DNA of 49,652 nucleotides from Pseudomonadales bacterium (GCA_023257655.1 JALRBQ010000098.1:1-49652); one strand, 5' to 3'. Shown: positions 25,584-34,453, counted from the stretch's first letter. Translations and numbers: made by a program. Notes: generated by a model from the sequence alone, not told the origin.

Positions 25584-27731
25584 ATGCGCTTCAAAAACAC
25601 GGCGAGCACGAAACGGGGTTTGCACACGCTGGCTGGCCTGGTCGCAGTCTGGGCCAGTTCCATTGCGTTCGGTCAGGGCCTGCCCGGTACCGAGAACGGC
25701 GAATGGCGCTATCTGGGCGGCGATGCCGGTCATACCCGTTACTCACCCCTGGATCAGATCAACCGTACGAACTTCAATGACCTGGAACAGGCCTGGATCT
25801 GGAAGAGCGACAACTTCGGACCCAATCTCGATTACTTCTCGCGTGCCACCCCGGTGTATGTGGATGGCATGCTCTATACCGTAGCCACGCCACGACGCCA
25901 GGTCATCGCCATCGATCCCGAAACCGGCGAGAACCTGTGGACCTTCCGCGAGCCCGAGACAATTCGCCACCAGCGCTCGCCCCGGCAGGCCTATGGCAAG
26001 GGTGTTGCCTACGCCGAGGTCAACGGTCGTGGCGTCATCTACATCACCACACCCGGATTCTTCCTGTGGGCTCTGGATGCGAAGACCGGCCTGCCGCTCG
26101 AGAACTGGGGTGGTGCTTTCCCGGTGGGTGGATATCCAGGTACCGGTGTCATCGACCTGATTCCAAAACTGGTTGAGGACTGGGGTCCCTGGCAGGACTA
26201 TGTGGTGGCTGGTGGGAGTTACGATGCGGACTACGGCATTCCCCGCGAACTGGGCATGGTCACCGCCTCGGCACCACCGATCGTGGTCAACGGTGTGGTC
26301 GTGGTACTCGTAGGTCATCAACCGAGCTATGGGCAGACCCGCATCGAGAATGTGCCTGGCGACATCATGGGCTTCGACGCCGCCACGGGCGAGTTTCTGT
26401 GGAAGTTTCACTCCATTCCCCGGCCCGGCGAAGTTGGCCACGAGACCTGGTTGAATGACGCATGGCGCTTCTCCGGGGACATCTCCACCTGGGCGCCGGC
26501 TTCGGCCGATCCGGAACTGGGTCTGGTTTACTTGGTGACGAATGCGTCCACGGTGCAGACCTACGCCGGTCATCGACCCGGTAATAACCTCTTCGGCGGC
26601 AGTGTGCTGGCGCTGGACGTTAAGACCGGCGAACGCCGTTGGCACTACCAGATTCACCACAGCGACCAGTGGAACTATGACCTGCCGACGCCACCGATGC
26701 TGATGGATCTCACCGTCAACGGTCAGCGCATTCCGGCACTGATCCAGAACACCAAACAGGGACTGATCTTCGCGTTCAATCGCGAGACCGGCGAACCGAT
26801 CTGGCCGATCGAAGAGCGGCCGGTGATGCAGACCGAGGTGCCGGGCAACTGGACCGCGCCGACCCAACCCTATCCGACCTGGCCGGAACCGGTGGACCCG
26901 ATCGTGACCAACGGGCTCACGGAAGAATTCGTGATCGACTACACGCCGGAGTTGAAAGAGCAGGCGCTGGTCATTCTGAACGGCTACAACGTGGGCGGAC
27001 TCTACGTGCCGCCCCTGCCGCGCAATCATGGGCATGACTATATCAACAACGTCGGTTGCCTCGGCGGCGGCAATATTATTCCCCATCCGCCGGTGGCCGA
27101 TCCCAGTACCGGCATGATGTACAACTCACACAGCCGTAGTTGCTTTGCACCGGGTTTCATGGAGCCGACCAACGGTGTCGATCGTGACAACCCGAATTAT
27201 CCGAAGCCGGGTGAGGGCGGCGTCACGCCTAACAGTACTCCTACGACCGGCAAAACCGTAGCGGCCTGGCTGCCTGGCGGAGGCGGGGGCCTACCGACCA
27301 TCGATGGCCTGCGCGTCTACAAGCCGATGGACAGCCAGCTCACTGCCTATCAAATGAATTCGGGCGACAAGGTGTGGTCGCTGCCAATTGGACCCACGCC
27401 CGATGCCATCAAGAACCACCCCTTGCTGCGTGGCGTCGACGTGCCCGAAACGGGTGGCGCCGGCTGGTCAATTCAGATGGTGACAGGTGATGTGCTCGTA
27501 CAGGCGCGGGCGATGAGCGAGGGCGGTGTGCAGTTTGTACCGGACGAGGAGCTCACGCTCAACGCACGGGACAAGTTCACGGGCGAGGTGCTGGGCAGTG
27601 TGCCCTTACCGGCACCGGCGCAATACGGCATGATGACTTACCTGCACGAGGGCAAGCAGTACATCGTCGTGCAGATCGGCAGCTCGCGCACTGACTTCCC
27701 AGGCGCGCTCGTGGCTTACCGACTACCCTGA
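25584..27731 (+). CDS. Secreted PQQ-dependent dehydrogenase
   Basis: A 715-residue periplasmic quinoprotein with a Sec signal (cleavage near residue 30, ASSIAFGQ) and an eight-bladed PQQ propeller. Blade signatures include YTVATPRRQVIAIDPETGENLW, VLALDVKTGERRW and the active-site region YQIHHSDQWNYDLPTPPM, equivalent to the HHDLWDYD motif of the family. No adjacent Cys pair of the methanol dehydrogenase type is visible. It is longer than the PQQ lipoprotein at 7841-9715 by an insertion around residues 460-560 (CLGGGNIIPH, SRSCFAPGF). GGAG lies 10 bases before the ATG at 25584. It is followed by a small membrane protein, which may tie it to the quinone pool. Confidence 0.9.
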   Translation: MRFKNTASTKRGLHTLAGLVAVWASSIAFGQGLPGTENGEWRYLGGDAGHTRYSPLDQINRTNFNDLEQAWIWKSDNFGPNLDYFSRATPVYVDGMLYTVATPRRQVIAIDPETGENLWTFREPETIRHQRSPRQAYGKGVAYAEVNGRGVIYITTPGFFLWALDAKTGLPLENWGGAFPVGGYPGTGVIDLIPKLVEDWGPWQDYVVAGGSYDADYGIPRELGMVTASAPPIVVNGVVVVLVGHQPSYGQTRIENVPGDIMGFDAATGEFLWKFHSIPRPGEVGHETWLNDAWRFSGDISTWAPASADPELGLVYLVTNASTVQTYAGHRPGNNLFGGSVLALDVKTGERRWHYQIHHSDQWNYDLPTPPMLMDLTVNGQRIPALIQNTKQGLIFAFNRETGEPIWPIEERPVMQTEVPGNWTAPTQPYPTWPEPVDPIVTNGLTEEFVIDYTPELKEQALVILNGYNVGGLYVPPLPRNHGHDYINNVGCLGGGNIIPHPPVADPSTGMMYNSHSRSCFAPGFMEPTNGVDRDNPNYPKPGEGGVTPNSTPTTGKTVAAWLPGGGGGLPTIDGLRVYKPMDSQLTAYQMNSGDKVWSLPIGPTPDAIKNHPLLRGVDVPETGGAGWSIQMVTGDVLVQARAMSEGGVQFVPDEELTLNARDKFTGEVLGSVPLPAPAQYGMMTYLHEGKQYIVVQIGSSRTDFPGALVAYRLP

Positions 27732-27733
27732 GA

Positions 27734-27797
27734 ACAAGAGATAGATAAGGACTAGAGATAAATAAGGACAAGAGATAGATAAGGACAAGAGATAGAA
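27734..27797 (+). repeat. 17-bp tandem repeat carrying ribosome-site-like AAGGA
   Basis: Copies of ACAAGAGATAGATAAGG start at 27734, 27751, 27768 and 27785. The second has two changes, and the last is cut at 13 bases where the ATG of the next gene begins (27798). Each junction forms AAGGAC, a Shine-Dalgarno-like motif, so the untranslated region holds three such motifs in tandem. Confidence 0.9.
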
Positions 27798-28088
27798 ATG
27801 AAAAACGCCGGCATCCGCATTCGCAACGTAGTCTGGATCACCTTCGGACTGTCACTCGTGTTAATCAATCTTATCGCCGAAGTCGGCGAGTACCTGACCG
27901 GCATTCACATTCACATGATGTTACGTACAACATTCATTCTTGGGGTCACGATGGGGGTGTCGGTGTTGAGTGCAACCCTGATTCTCGTCTATGCGCTTTC
28001 AGAGGAGAGGCCGAAATCGGGCTATGTGCGCGACACGCTGAGCGCCGATCGCAAGCGCGAGACCCCCGCGCAGGATGACGCAAAGTGA
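27798..28088 (+). CDS. Small two-helix membrane protein
   Basis: A 96-residue protein with two predicted membrane helices (residues about 10-32 and 45-67) joined by a short loop rich in His (GIHIHMML), then a charged cytoplasmic tail (EERPKSGY to AQDDAK). No family is recognised. It is placed between the PQQ dehydrogenase and the carboxylesterase on the same strand, 66 bp after the former and 38 bp before the latter, so a role in anchoring or electron transfer for the dehydrogenase is possible but not shown. The start codon sits directly at the end of the 17-bp repeat array. Confidence 0.72.
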   Translation: MKNAGIRIRNVVWITFGLSLVLINLIAEVGEYLTGIHIHMMLRTTFILGVTMGVSVLSATLILVYALSEERPKSGYVRDTLSADRKRETPAQDDAK

Positions 28089-28126
28089 GAGTGGAAAATG
28101 CAATGAACGCATTGAGGAGAACAACA

Positions 28127-29734
28127 ATGAAAACTCAATCCCATAGGCTGTTGCTCGCGGTGATCACGGTGATCACGACGTCCCTGAGTGTGACCGTGTT
28201 CGCTGCTGGCGTCTCGACTGTAGCTACCGAGAACGGCCTCTATGCCGGAGTTACTTCCGATCATCAGTCCAGCGTCACTACCTTCAAAGGGATTGCCTTC
28301 GCCTCGCCTCCGGTGCGTGACCTGCGCTGGCAACCACCCGTGCCCGCTATTCCATTCGCCGGGGTGCATCAAGCCGACAAGATCGGTCCCGCCTGCTGGC
28401 AGGAACGCAACTCCGACGACACGCTCTATGCGCGCGGCAATCTGGAGCGATCAGAAGACTGTCTCTATCTGAATGTGTTCACCGGGGCGGCGGAAAGCGA
28501 TGACGCGCTGCCGGTCATGGTCTGGTTTCATGGCGGTGGCAATACTGCCGGCCACGGTGGACCGCTAATCTTCGATGGCGCCAACCTCGCCGCTCGCGGC
28601 GCCGTCATTGTCACGGCGAACTACCGACTCGGTTCACTCGGCTTTCTGGCACACCCGGCACTGACGGCAGAATCCCATTACCATTCCTCAGGTAACTACG
28701 GCCTGCTGGATCAGCTTAGGGCCCTGCAATGGGTGCGCGACAACATCGCGGCCTTCGGTGGCGATCCCGATCGAGTGACGATCTTCGGCCAGTCTGCCGG
28801 CGGCACTGACGTGTGCCTGCTGATGTCATCGCCGCTAGCCGAAGGCTTGATCGACGGCGTGATTGGCGAGTCTCCCGGCTGCATCAAACTCGACACCACT
28901 CTGGCGCAGGGCGAGGCGGCAGGCAAGGCCTTCGCTACCCGACTTGGGGTGAACGGTCAGGATGCAGCCGCGCTGGCGGAACTGCGCGCGCTGGATGCCG
29001 AGGCTGTCATCGCCACACCGGGTGTCGGCGGCAGCACGATCATCGATGGCTGGGTGATTCCGGACGCGCCCTATGACCTGTTGGCCGCGGGTTCGCAGAA
29101 TCGGATCCCAATCATGGTGGGCGGGCTGGCTAATGAGAACCACGGCCTGCAACACACGGCACCGGAGATTAACGAGCGCCAACTGGACGACTACCTGCAA
29201 GCCGCATTTGGCGAATCGGCCGGCAACATCAAGGCCGCTTACGCCAGTTCCCTCGCGAACTCACCGCTCGATGCCCGCAAGGACATAGCAACCGATAACG
29301 GATTCCTGCTCTCATCACGGATGTGGGCGCGCCTCGTGGCAGAGCGCGGCAACAACGCCTACGTGTATTTCTTCACGCGGCCGGCACCGGTGTTCCGCCT
29401 GTATGTGCCCGAGAGTCCGGATTTGTACCAGGACAATGGCGCCCGCCGTTTCGGCGCCTATCACTCGGGTGAACTCGCCTATGTCTTCGACAACCTGGAT
29501 TTGGTTGGCATTGGCTGGGATGCCGGTGATCACGCGCTGTCGGAAATGATGGCCGACTACTGGGTGAACTTTGCCCGCGACGGCAATCCGAATGGCGATG
29601 GCCTGCCGAACTGGCCCGCTTACGATCCCGCCACTGACGTCGTCCAGATCCTCGATGCCAAGGTGCAGTCCGCCGTGCACCCGCGTAAGGCCAAGCTGGA
29701 CCAGCTCGAAGCCCTTTACCTCAAGACGCGTTAG
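28127..29734 (+). CDS. Secreted type B carboxylesterase
   Basis: A 535-residue alpha/beta-hydrolase of the carboxylesterase type B family, which cleaves carboxylic esters. The Sec signal ends near residue 27 (TVFAAG). The nucleophile is in GQSAGG (the more usual form is GESAGG), the oxyanion hole in WFHGGGNTAGHGG, the acid probably in GGLANENHG, and the His in GAYHSGELAYVF. EDCLYLNVF is the family signature. The ATG at 28127 has GAGGAG 7 bases upstream. An in-frame ATG at 28085 lacks this. It is downstream of the PQQ dehydrogenase and small membrane protein, which suggests that an ester is hydrolysed to an alcohol that the quinoprotein oxidises. Confidence 0.92.
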   Translation: MKTQSHRLLLAVITVITTSLSVTVFAAGVSTVATENGLYAGVTSDHQSSVTTFKGIAFASPPVRDLRWQPPVPAIPFAGVHQADKIGPACWQERNSDDTLYARGNLERSEDCLYLNVFTGAAESDDALPVMVWFHGGGNTAGHGGPLIFDGANLAARGAVIVTANYRLGSLGFLAHPALTAESHYHSSGNYGLLDQLRALQWVRDNIAAFGGDPDRVTIFGQSAGGTDVCLLMSSPLAEGLIDGVIGESPGCIKLDTTLAQGEAAGKAFATRLGVNGQDAAALAELRALDAEAVIATPGVGGSTIIDGWVIPDAPYDLLAAGSQNRIPIMVGGLANENHGLQHTAPEINERQLDDYLQAAFGESAGNIKAAYASSLANSPLDARKDIATDNGFLLSSRMWARLVAERGNNAYVYFFTRPAPVFRLYVPESPDLYQDNGARRFGAYHSGELAYVFDNLDLVGIGWDAGDHALSEMMADYWVNFARDGNPNGDGLPNWPAYDPATDVVQILDAKVQSAVHPRKAKLDQLEALYLKTR

Positions 29735-29760
29735 AACCGTCAACTCGTGAGCAGCATTGG

Positions 29761-29779
29761 ACCGGCCCCCAGGGCCGGT
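29761..29779 (+). terminator. Hairpin after the carboxylesterase
   Basis: ACCGGCCC (29761-29768) and GGGCCGGT (29772-29779) form an 8-bp GC stem with a 3-base loop, 27 bp after the esterase stop. No T tract follows, so termination by this element alone is uncertain. Confidence 0.5.
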
Positions 29780-29980
29780 TCATCAAGCGGCTTCGACTTC
29801 AGTTGACGCAGTTATAAAATCGAAACGCCAACCCGCCTTAGCCACCCTTTCTGTCTAAAACGCAGCGGAGGCCGGAAAAGTTTGGGCTTGGCGATCGATT
29901 TTTGGCGAATTGGCTATTTACCCGGTCGGTCAAGAAGGTCTATCCTGCGCCAAAGGTCAAAAAATAATAAGGAGACATCG

Positions 29981-31321
29981 ATGGGCAAGATCGTAGGGCT
30001 CGACAGAAGAACCTTCATCAAAAGCGCTGGACTCACGGCGCTCGCAGGCGCGGTAGGAACCGGATCGGCACCGGCCATCGGCGCCAGCAGCAAGTCGGCG
30101 CTGAAGTCCGGTAAATTCGATTTTGATACCCCCTATAACCGCGTCGGCACGAATTGCTCACGCTGGGATTCCCCGCCCAAGAATTACCCGTCCGGCAATT
30201 TCCGATTCGGCATGGGTGTGGCGACCATGGATTTTGAGGCCGCACCTTGTATCACCGAGGCGCTGGAAGAGCGCATCAAGCATCATAGCTGGGGTTACCT
30301 GAGCAGCACGGATTCCCTGCGGGATGCCATCGTGCAGTGGAATGGCAATCGCCACAACCTCGACCTTGATCCGCAGTCCATTGTGATTGCCGCCGGTGTC
30401 TACCCCGGTGTCATCGCCGGCCTGCGTGCGTTTTCACCGTCTGGCACCAAGGTGCTGATGCTGACGCCGATCTACGACGGCTTCAAGACGCACGCCAGCC
30501 ACACCATGGTTATCCCCAACGAGAGTCCGCTGCTGTACCGCGACGGTCGCTGGGAAATTGACTGGGCCGATCTGGAATCCCGTATGACACCAGATACCCG
30601 CACCATGATCGTGTGCAATCCGCAAAACCCCACCGGCAACGTGTGGACGCAGGAAGAACTCTTGCGCATCGGGCGGATGTGTCTTGAGCATGACATCATA
30701 GTATTGTCCGACGAAATCCACTCCGACATCGTGCGCGGCGGTCAGAAGTACATCCCGTTTGCGAGCCTGCCGGACAAAGACGTGGTCAATAACAGCATCA
30801 CCTTCAATGCCATCAGCAAGACCTTCAACCTGGCGGGCATGAAGAATGCCTACTTCTATACCAGCAATCCGGTGCTCTTCGGCCGCATGCAGCAATACCA
30901 CCGAGCTGACCTCAGCACACTCGGTGTCGTCGCCAACGAGGCGGCCTATCGGCACGGTGCCGATTGGTTCGATCAGGTGCTGCCTTATCTGGATGAGAAC
31001 CACCGCTTTGCCGAAGCCTATGTCAATGAGCACATCCCGCTCGTGAAGGTGAAGAAAGCCGAAGGGACCTATCTCACGTTCTTCGATTTCAGCGCCGCAA
31101 TGGAGCGGGTCGGTGCCGCCGAAATGGCTAAGGTTCATAACAAGCGTAGTCCGGAGCACTACTTCCAGGATTGGCTGGTGGAGAACTCCGGAGTCTACAT
31201 CAATCCCGGTTCCAACTACGGTGTTGGCGGCGAAGGCCATATGCGCATGAATCTGGCTTCCTCACGTGTGGTCGTGAAAGAGGCGTTCGACAGCATGGCC
31301 GCCGCCCTGCGAAAGGTCTGA
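29981..31321 (+). CDS. Tat-exported class I/II PLP aminotransferase (MalY/PatB-like)
   Basis: A 446-residue PLP enzyme of fold type I with an N-terminal twin-arginine signal, LDRRTFIKSAGLTALAGA (RR at residues 8-9), so it should be folded with its cofactor and exported to the periplasm. The catalytic domain follows MalY/PatB cystathionine beta-lyases and class I aminotransferases: CNPQNPTGNVW, LSDEIHSDIV and the Schiff-base Lys in AISKTFNLAGMK. GGAG lies 6 bases before the ATG at 29981, and starting there puts the RR motif at the normal distance. A longer open frame from 29882 would bury the signal. A second Tat-exported PLP enzyme follows 41 bp later. Whether it is a lyase or a transaminase is open. 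Confidence 0.9.
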   Translation: MGKIVGLDRRTFIKSAGLTALAGAVGTGSAPAIGASSKSALKSGKFDFDTPYNRVGTNCSRWDSPPKNYPSGNFRFGMGVATMDFEAAPCITEALEERIKHHSWGYLSSTDSLRDAIVQWNGNRHNLDLDPQSIVIAAGVYPGVIAGLRAFSPSGTKVLMLTPIYDGFKTHASHTMVIPNESPLLYRDGRWEIDWADLESRMTPDTRTMIVCNPQNPTGNVWTQEELLRIGRMCLEHDIIVLSDEIHSDIVRGGQKYIPFASLPDKDVVNNSITFNAISKTFNLAGMKNAYFYTSNPVLFGRMQQYHRADLSTLGVVANEAAYRHGADWFDQVLPYLDENHRFAEAYVNEHIPLVKVKKAEGTYLTFFDFSAAMERVGAAEMAKVHNKRSPEHYFQDWLVENSGVYINPGSNYGVGGEGHMRMNLASSRVVVKEAFDSMAAALRKV

Positions 31322-31362
31322 CCGACGGCTGAAACACTAAAATAATAATTGGAGTTGTAGAC

Positions 31363-32511
31363 ATGAAACTGACTCGTCGCAATTTTGTCGGAACTCTGGG
31401 AGCAAGTGCAGCCGTCAGCCTGCTGGCAAGCACTACCCTGGTCAACCGCGGTGCCTCGGCACAGACGCGGGTGGAATCTGCCTCCAAGATCTATGACGGC
31501 GGCATCATCCAGCTCAACCAGAACGAGAGTGCCCGGGGCCCGGGTCCGAAGACACTCGAGGCGCTGCATGCACACGTCAACAAGCGACTCGGTCGCGGTT
31601 ATTCGCCCGATCATGTCGTCGAACTGGAAGAGGTGCTGGCGGCTTACTATGGAGTGACCCGGGACAATGTGCTGCTCGCTACCGGTTCCACGCCGCTGCT
31701 GCAGGGGTCGGTTAGGGCCTTCTGCAGTGCGAATCGGGGTCTCGTCACCGCGGCACCGACCTATGCCACGAGTGAAGGCACTGCCCGCACGATCGGTGCG
31801 CCAGTCCGGCAGGTGATCGTCACTGCCGATGGCGAGATCAATCTCGCCGGCATGGCCGAAGCGGCCAGCGGCGCCGGTTTGGTGTACTTTTGCAATCCGA
31901 ACAACCCGACTGGCACCGTGCATGGGCCGGAGGCCGTGGAACAGTTCGTGCGCCGGGTGATGCGGGAGAATCCCGACACCGTGCTGCACATCGACGAGGC
32001 CTATATCAATTACGCCGATCCTTCAGTCATGAAGACGGCATTGCCACTGGTGCAGGAATTCCCCAATCTCTTCATCACCCGCTCCTTCTCCAAAGCCCAT
32101 GGCATGGCCGGCTTGCGCGTCGGCTACGCACTCGGTCAGAAGGCGACGCTGGACAAGATTCGCGGCGCCTGGGGCATGGGGGACATCAATATGCTGGGCG
32201 CGATTGCGGCCATTACCGCCTTCGAGGACCATGACCATATCGACTGGGAGCGTGAAGAAAATGCGCAGATCCGCGCCTTCACCGTCGCCGCGTTTGAAGA
32301 CATGGGCTTCAAGGTGCCGAAGTCACAGACGAACCATATCTTTGTGAACCTGCGCCGCCCGGCGGCAGAATTCCGCGCCGCCTGCCTGCGTGAGAAGGTG
32401 CTGGTCGGCCGTGACTTCCCGCCACTGGAGAACACCCACTGCCGTATCTCGCTCGGTAGCCGCGAGGAGATGGAAAAAGCCATCGAAGTATTCCGGCGCG
32501 TATTGGCCTGA
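31363..32511 (+). CDS. Tat-exported class I/II PLP aminotransferase (HisC-like)
   Basis: A 382-residue PLP enzyme similar to histidinol-phosphate aminotransferase but with a twin-arginine signal (LTRRNFVGTLGAS, RR at 5-6, cleavage near residue 34, ASAQ). Motifs: YSPDHVVELEEVLAAYYGV, CNPNNPTGTVHGP, HIDEAYINY (ring-binding Asp and Tyr) and the catalytic Lys in SFSKAHGMAGLRVGYA. The C-terminal Arg that binds the substrate carboxylate is probably in CRISLGSREEM. GGAG is 11 bases ahead of the ATG at 31363. It is 41 bp after the MalY-like enzyme, so the two are co-transcribed, and a LysR gene follows. True HisC is cytoplasmic, so a histidine-synthesis role is unlikely. Confidence 0.9.
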   Translation: MKLTRRNFVGTLGASAAVSLLASTTLVNRGASAQTRVESASKIYDGGIIQLNQNESARGPGPKTLEALHAHVNKRLGRGYSPDHVVELEEVLAAYYGVTRDNVLLATGSTPLLQGSVRAFCSANRGLVTAAPTYATSEGTARTIGAPVRQVIVTADGEINLAGMAEAASGAGLVYFCNPNNPTGTVHGPEAVEQFVRRVMRENPDTVLHIDEAYINYADPSVMKTALPLVQEFPNLFITRSFSKAHGMAGLRVGYALGQKATLDKIRGAWGMGDINMLGAIAAITAFEDHDHIDWEREENAQIRAFTVAAFEDMGFKVPKSQTNHIFVNLRRPAAEFRAACLREKVLVGRDFPPLENTHCRISLGSREEMEKAIEVFRRVLA

Positions 32512-32673
32512 GTCCGGTCCAGATGCAAGCTGGTCCTAGTCGGCGTGGGTGATTTCACTCACGCCGAGGCCGGTCGCGGTCGCCACACCGAAGATCTCCA
32601 CCTTGTGAATGTTGGCCCAGCCTGACACCTCGATTTCGATGCGCTGGAACACCGCTTCCTGAATTGGAACGAT

Positions 32674-33513
32674 TTGAAGGTTTTTCTCGCCGTAGCGGAC
32701 ACCGGGTCCTTGCTGGGGGCCGCGAAACGCCTGCGGCATAATCATTCCACCGTGTTCCGGCGACTGAATGCGCTGGAGGCGGGTCTTGGGGTGCGACTGT
32801 TCGAGCGACTTCCCTCAGGCTACCAACTCAGTCCAGCGGGACAGCGAGTGCTCGAGTTTTCCCGACAAGCCGATGCGACCCTGCAGCGCATCGAGCTTGA
32901 ACTGGCAGGGCAGGATTTCTCGCCCGAAGGCCGCGTCAGCATCACGACCGCCTCCAACATCGCGCGCACACTGTTGCCGCCGGTGCTCAAGCAATTGCGG
33001 CAGTCACACCCGGGCATTCAGGTAGAGGTCTCGGTGGGGGATGCCGACTATGACCTGAATCGGCGCGAGGCCGATATTGCGCTGCGCGCGACCCTGCGTC
33101 CGCCGGATCATCTGATCGGCAAGCGGCTCATCACACTGGCCTGGTGGATGCATGGGGCGGTCGGAAAGGGTGGCGACGCACCGCAAGCGCTTGAGGATTT
33201 CCGGGGACAGCCGCTGATCGGCGCCGATGCTACGCTGATGCGATTGCCCGCGTTCCAATGGCTGGAGTCGGAATTTCAGGCCGATATCGTGACCCGGGCC
33301 AATGATTTGTCCACGATGGCCGCATTCGCCGGCGCCGGCATTGGTTACGCACTGTTACCGTCGGACCAGGATGAGCGTGGCTTGCGGCGCTTATGGCAAG
33401 TACCGGACCTGAGCGGTGAACTGTGGCTGCTGACGCACCCAGATCTGCGCCAGGTCGCCCGTATCCGCGTCGTGTGGGATGCCCTCGTAGCCGGCTTGGC
33501 GGCAGGCAACTGA
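32674..33513 (+). CDS. LysR-family transcriptional regulator
   Basis: A LysR-type regulator of about 280 residues. The N-terminal helix-turn-helix is clear (VFLAVADTGSLLGAAKRLRHNHSTVFRRLNALE), with the effector-binding domain from about residue 90. There is no ATG or GTG near the right place. The family normally begins M-N-W-D-D-L-K-V-F, and this sequence encodes L-N-W-N-D-L-K-V-F from a CTG at 32659. The first recognised start is the TTG at 32674, which would trim five conserved residues. An in-frame stop at 32623 rules out a longer form. It follows the two exported aminotransferases in the same direction and may control them. Confidence 0.85.
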   Translation: MKVFLAVADTGSLLGAAKRLRHNHSTVFRRLNALEAGLGVRLFERLPSGYQLSPAGQRVLEFSRQADATLQRIELELAGQDFSPEGRVSITTASNIARTLLPPVLKQLRQSHPGIQVEVSVGDADYDLNRREADIALRATLRPPDHLIGKRLITLAWWMHGAVGKGGDAPQALEDFRGQPLIGADATLMRLPAFQWLESEFQADIVTRANDLSTMAAFAGAGIGYALLPSDQDERGLRRLWQVPDLSGELWLLTHPDLRQVARIRVVWDALVAGLAAGN

Positions 33514-33598
33514 GCAAAATTGGCCGCACCCCGCGGCTCCCCGTCAGCGACATTCGGTGCTATTCTTAGTGAGTTAACACTTACCGGGTCCGACCATC

Positions 33599-34453
33599 AT
33601 GCACACAATCGCATTCCGCTCGCTTACAGCTCGCCTACTGCTGCTGATTGCAATGCTCGCGGTCGGGTCAGTGCAGGCCCAGAACGTGGCCATTACCCAA
33701 TGCCAGGGCAAGTGCCCGGCCTATACCTCTGATCTGGCCGCCACTCGCTCCAATATCGTAGTTCATCATGTCTTTGCCGCCGGGCTTAACGCCAACAGCG
33801 GTGAAGCGGACTGGGTTGCCTATCGCATGACGAAGGAGGCGGTGGGAGTGGCCTCACTGCTGCCACGAATCTGGCAGCCAGACGAACTGATGCCCTTCTC
33901 CTTGGGTGGTGAGGAAGTGCTGGAGTTGGAGTCGACTGTCATCTCGTTGTCGGAAATCAGCAGCACGCCGAATCCCTATGGTGGCTTTAATGCCTTACCG
34001 ACCGAACAGGATGATCGCGCCCGGTTGGCTCCGATGACGAGCTTCGCCAATACGCCGTACTGGACCGACCTGAACAAGCTGAGCAATATGGTGCCGATGC
34101 CTGCGCCATTGCGCACCGGTGCGTGGCTGCTGCTGGAACAGGCGCTCAATCAACTGGTCTCTCGCTACGGAGAACTGTATGTGGTGAGTGGTCCGCTGTA
34201 TCTGATCAACCAGGGACTCAGTACGTCGCTGGATAATGCCGATTTTGGACCCGCCGCCTATTTCAAGGTGGTGGTGAGCGACGATGAGCTGGCCGCCTTC
34301 GTCTTCCCGGAGAACCTGGGTCAACACGTGCATTATTGCCAGCAGTTGGGTAAGGTGGAACAGATTGAGCAGATGAGCGGACTCGAGTTGTTTCCGGGTC
34401 GCAGCCTGCACGAATCCACGAACCTGCTCGCCGACCTCGGTTGCACGCGCTAG
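33599..34453 (+). CDS. Secreted NUC-fold endonuclease homolog lacking catalytic residues
   Basis: A 284-residue protein with a Sec signal (cleavage near residue 28, SVQAQ) and the DNA/RNA non-specific endonuclease fold of Serratia nuclease. Recognisable landmarks are DWVAYRMTKE (71-80), the DRxxLAP block (139-145), LSNM (161-164) and GAWLLLE (174-180). The catalytic His of DRGH is Arg142 (DRARLAP), and the Mg-binding Asn (N119 of Serratia) is Arg172. Asn163 and Glu180 match N110 and E127 at exact spacing. Nuclease activity is therefore doubtful, and it may be a binding protein. Two Cys pairs could form disulfides. It stands alone between LysR and the propeller gene. Confidence 0.83.
   Translation: MHTIAFRSLTARLLLLIAMLAVGSVQAQNVAITQCQGKCPAYTSDLAATRSNIVVHHVFAAGLNANSGEADWVAYRMTKEAVGVASLLPRIWQPDELMPFSLGGEEVLELESTVISLSEISSTPNPYGGFNALPTEQDDRARLAPMTSFANTPYWTDLNKLSNMVPMPAPLRTGAWLLLEQALNQLVSRYGELYVVSGPLYLINQGLSTSLDNADFGPAAYFKVVVSDDELAAFVFPENLGQHVHYCQQLGKVEQIEQMSGLELFPGRSLHESTNLLADLGCTR

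Noticed and set aside
25743..27086. Long open frame (447 codons) on the minus strand
   Set aside because: It lies wholly antisense to the PQQ dehydrogenase, and its product is His/Arg/Asp-rich without any domain.
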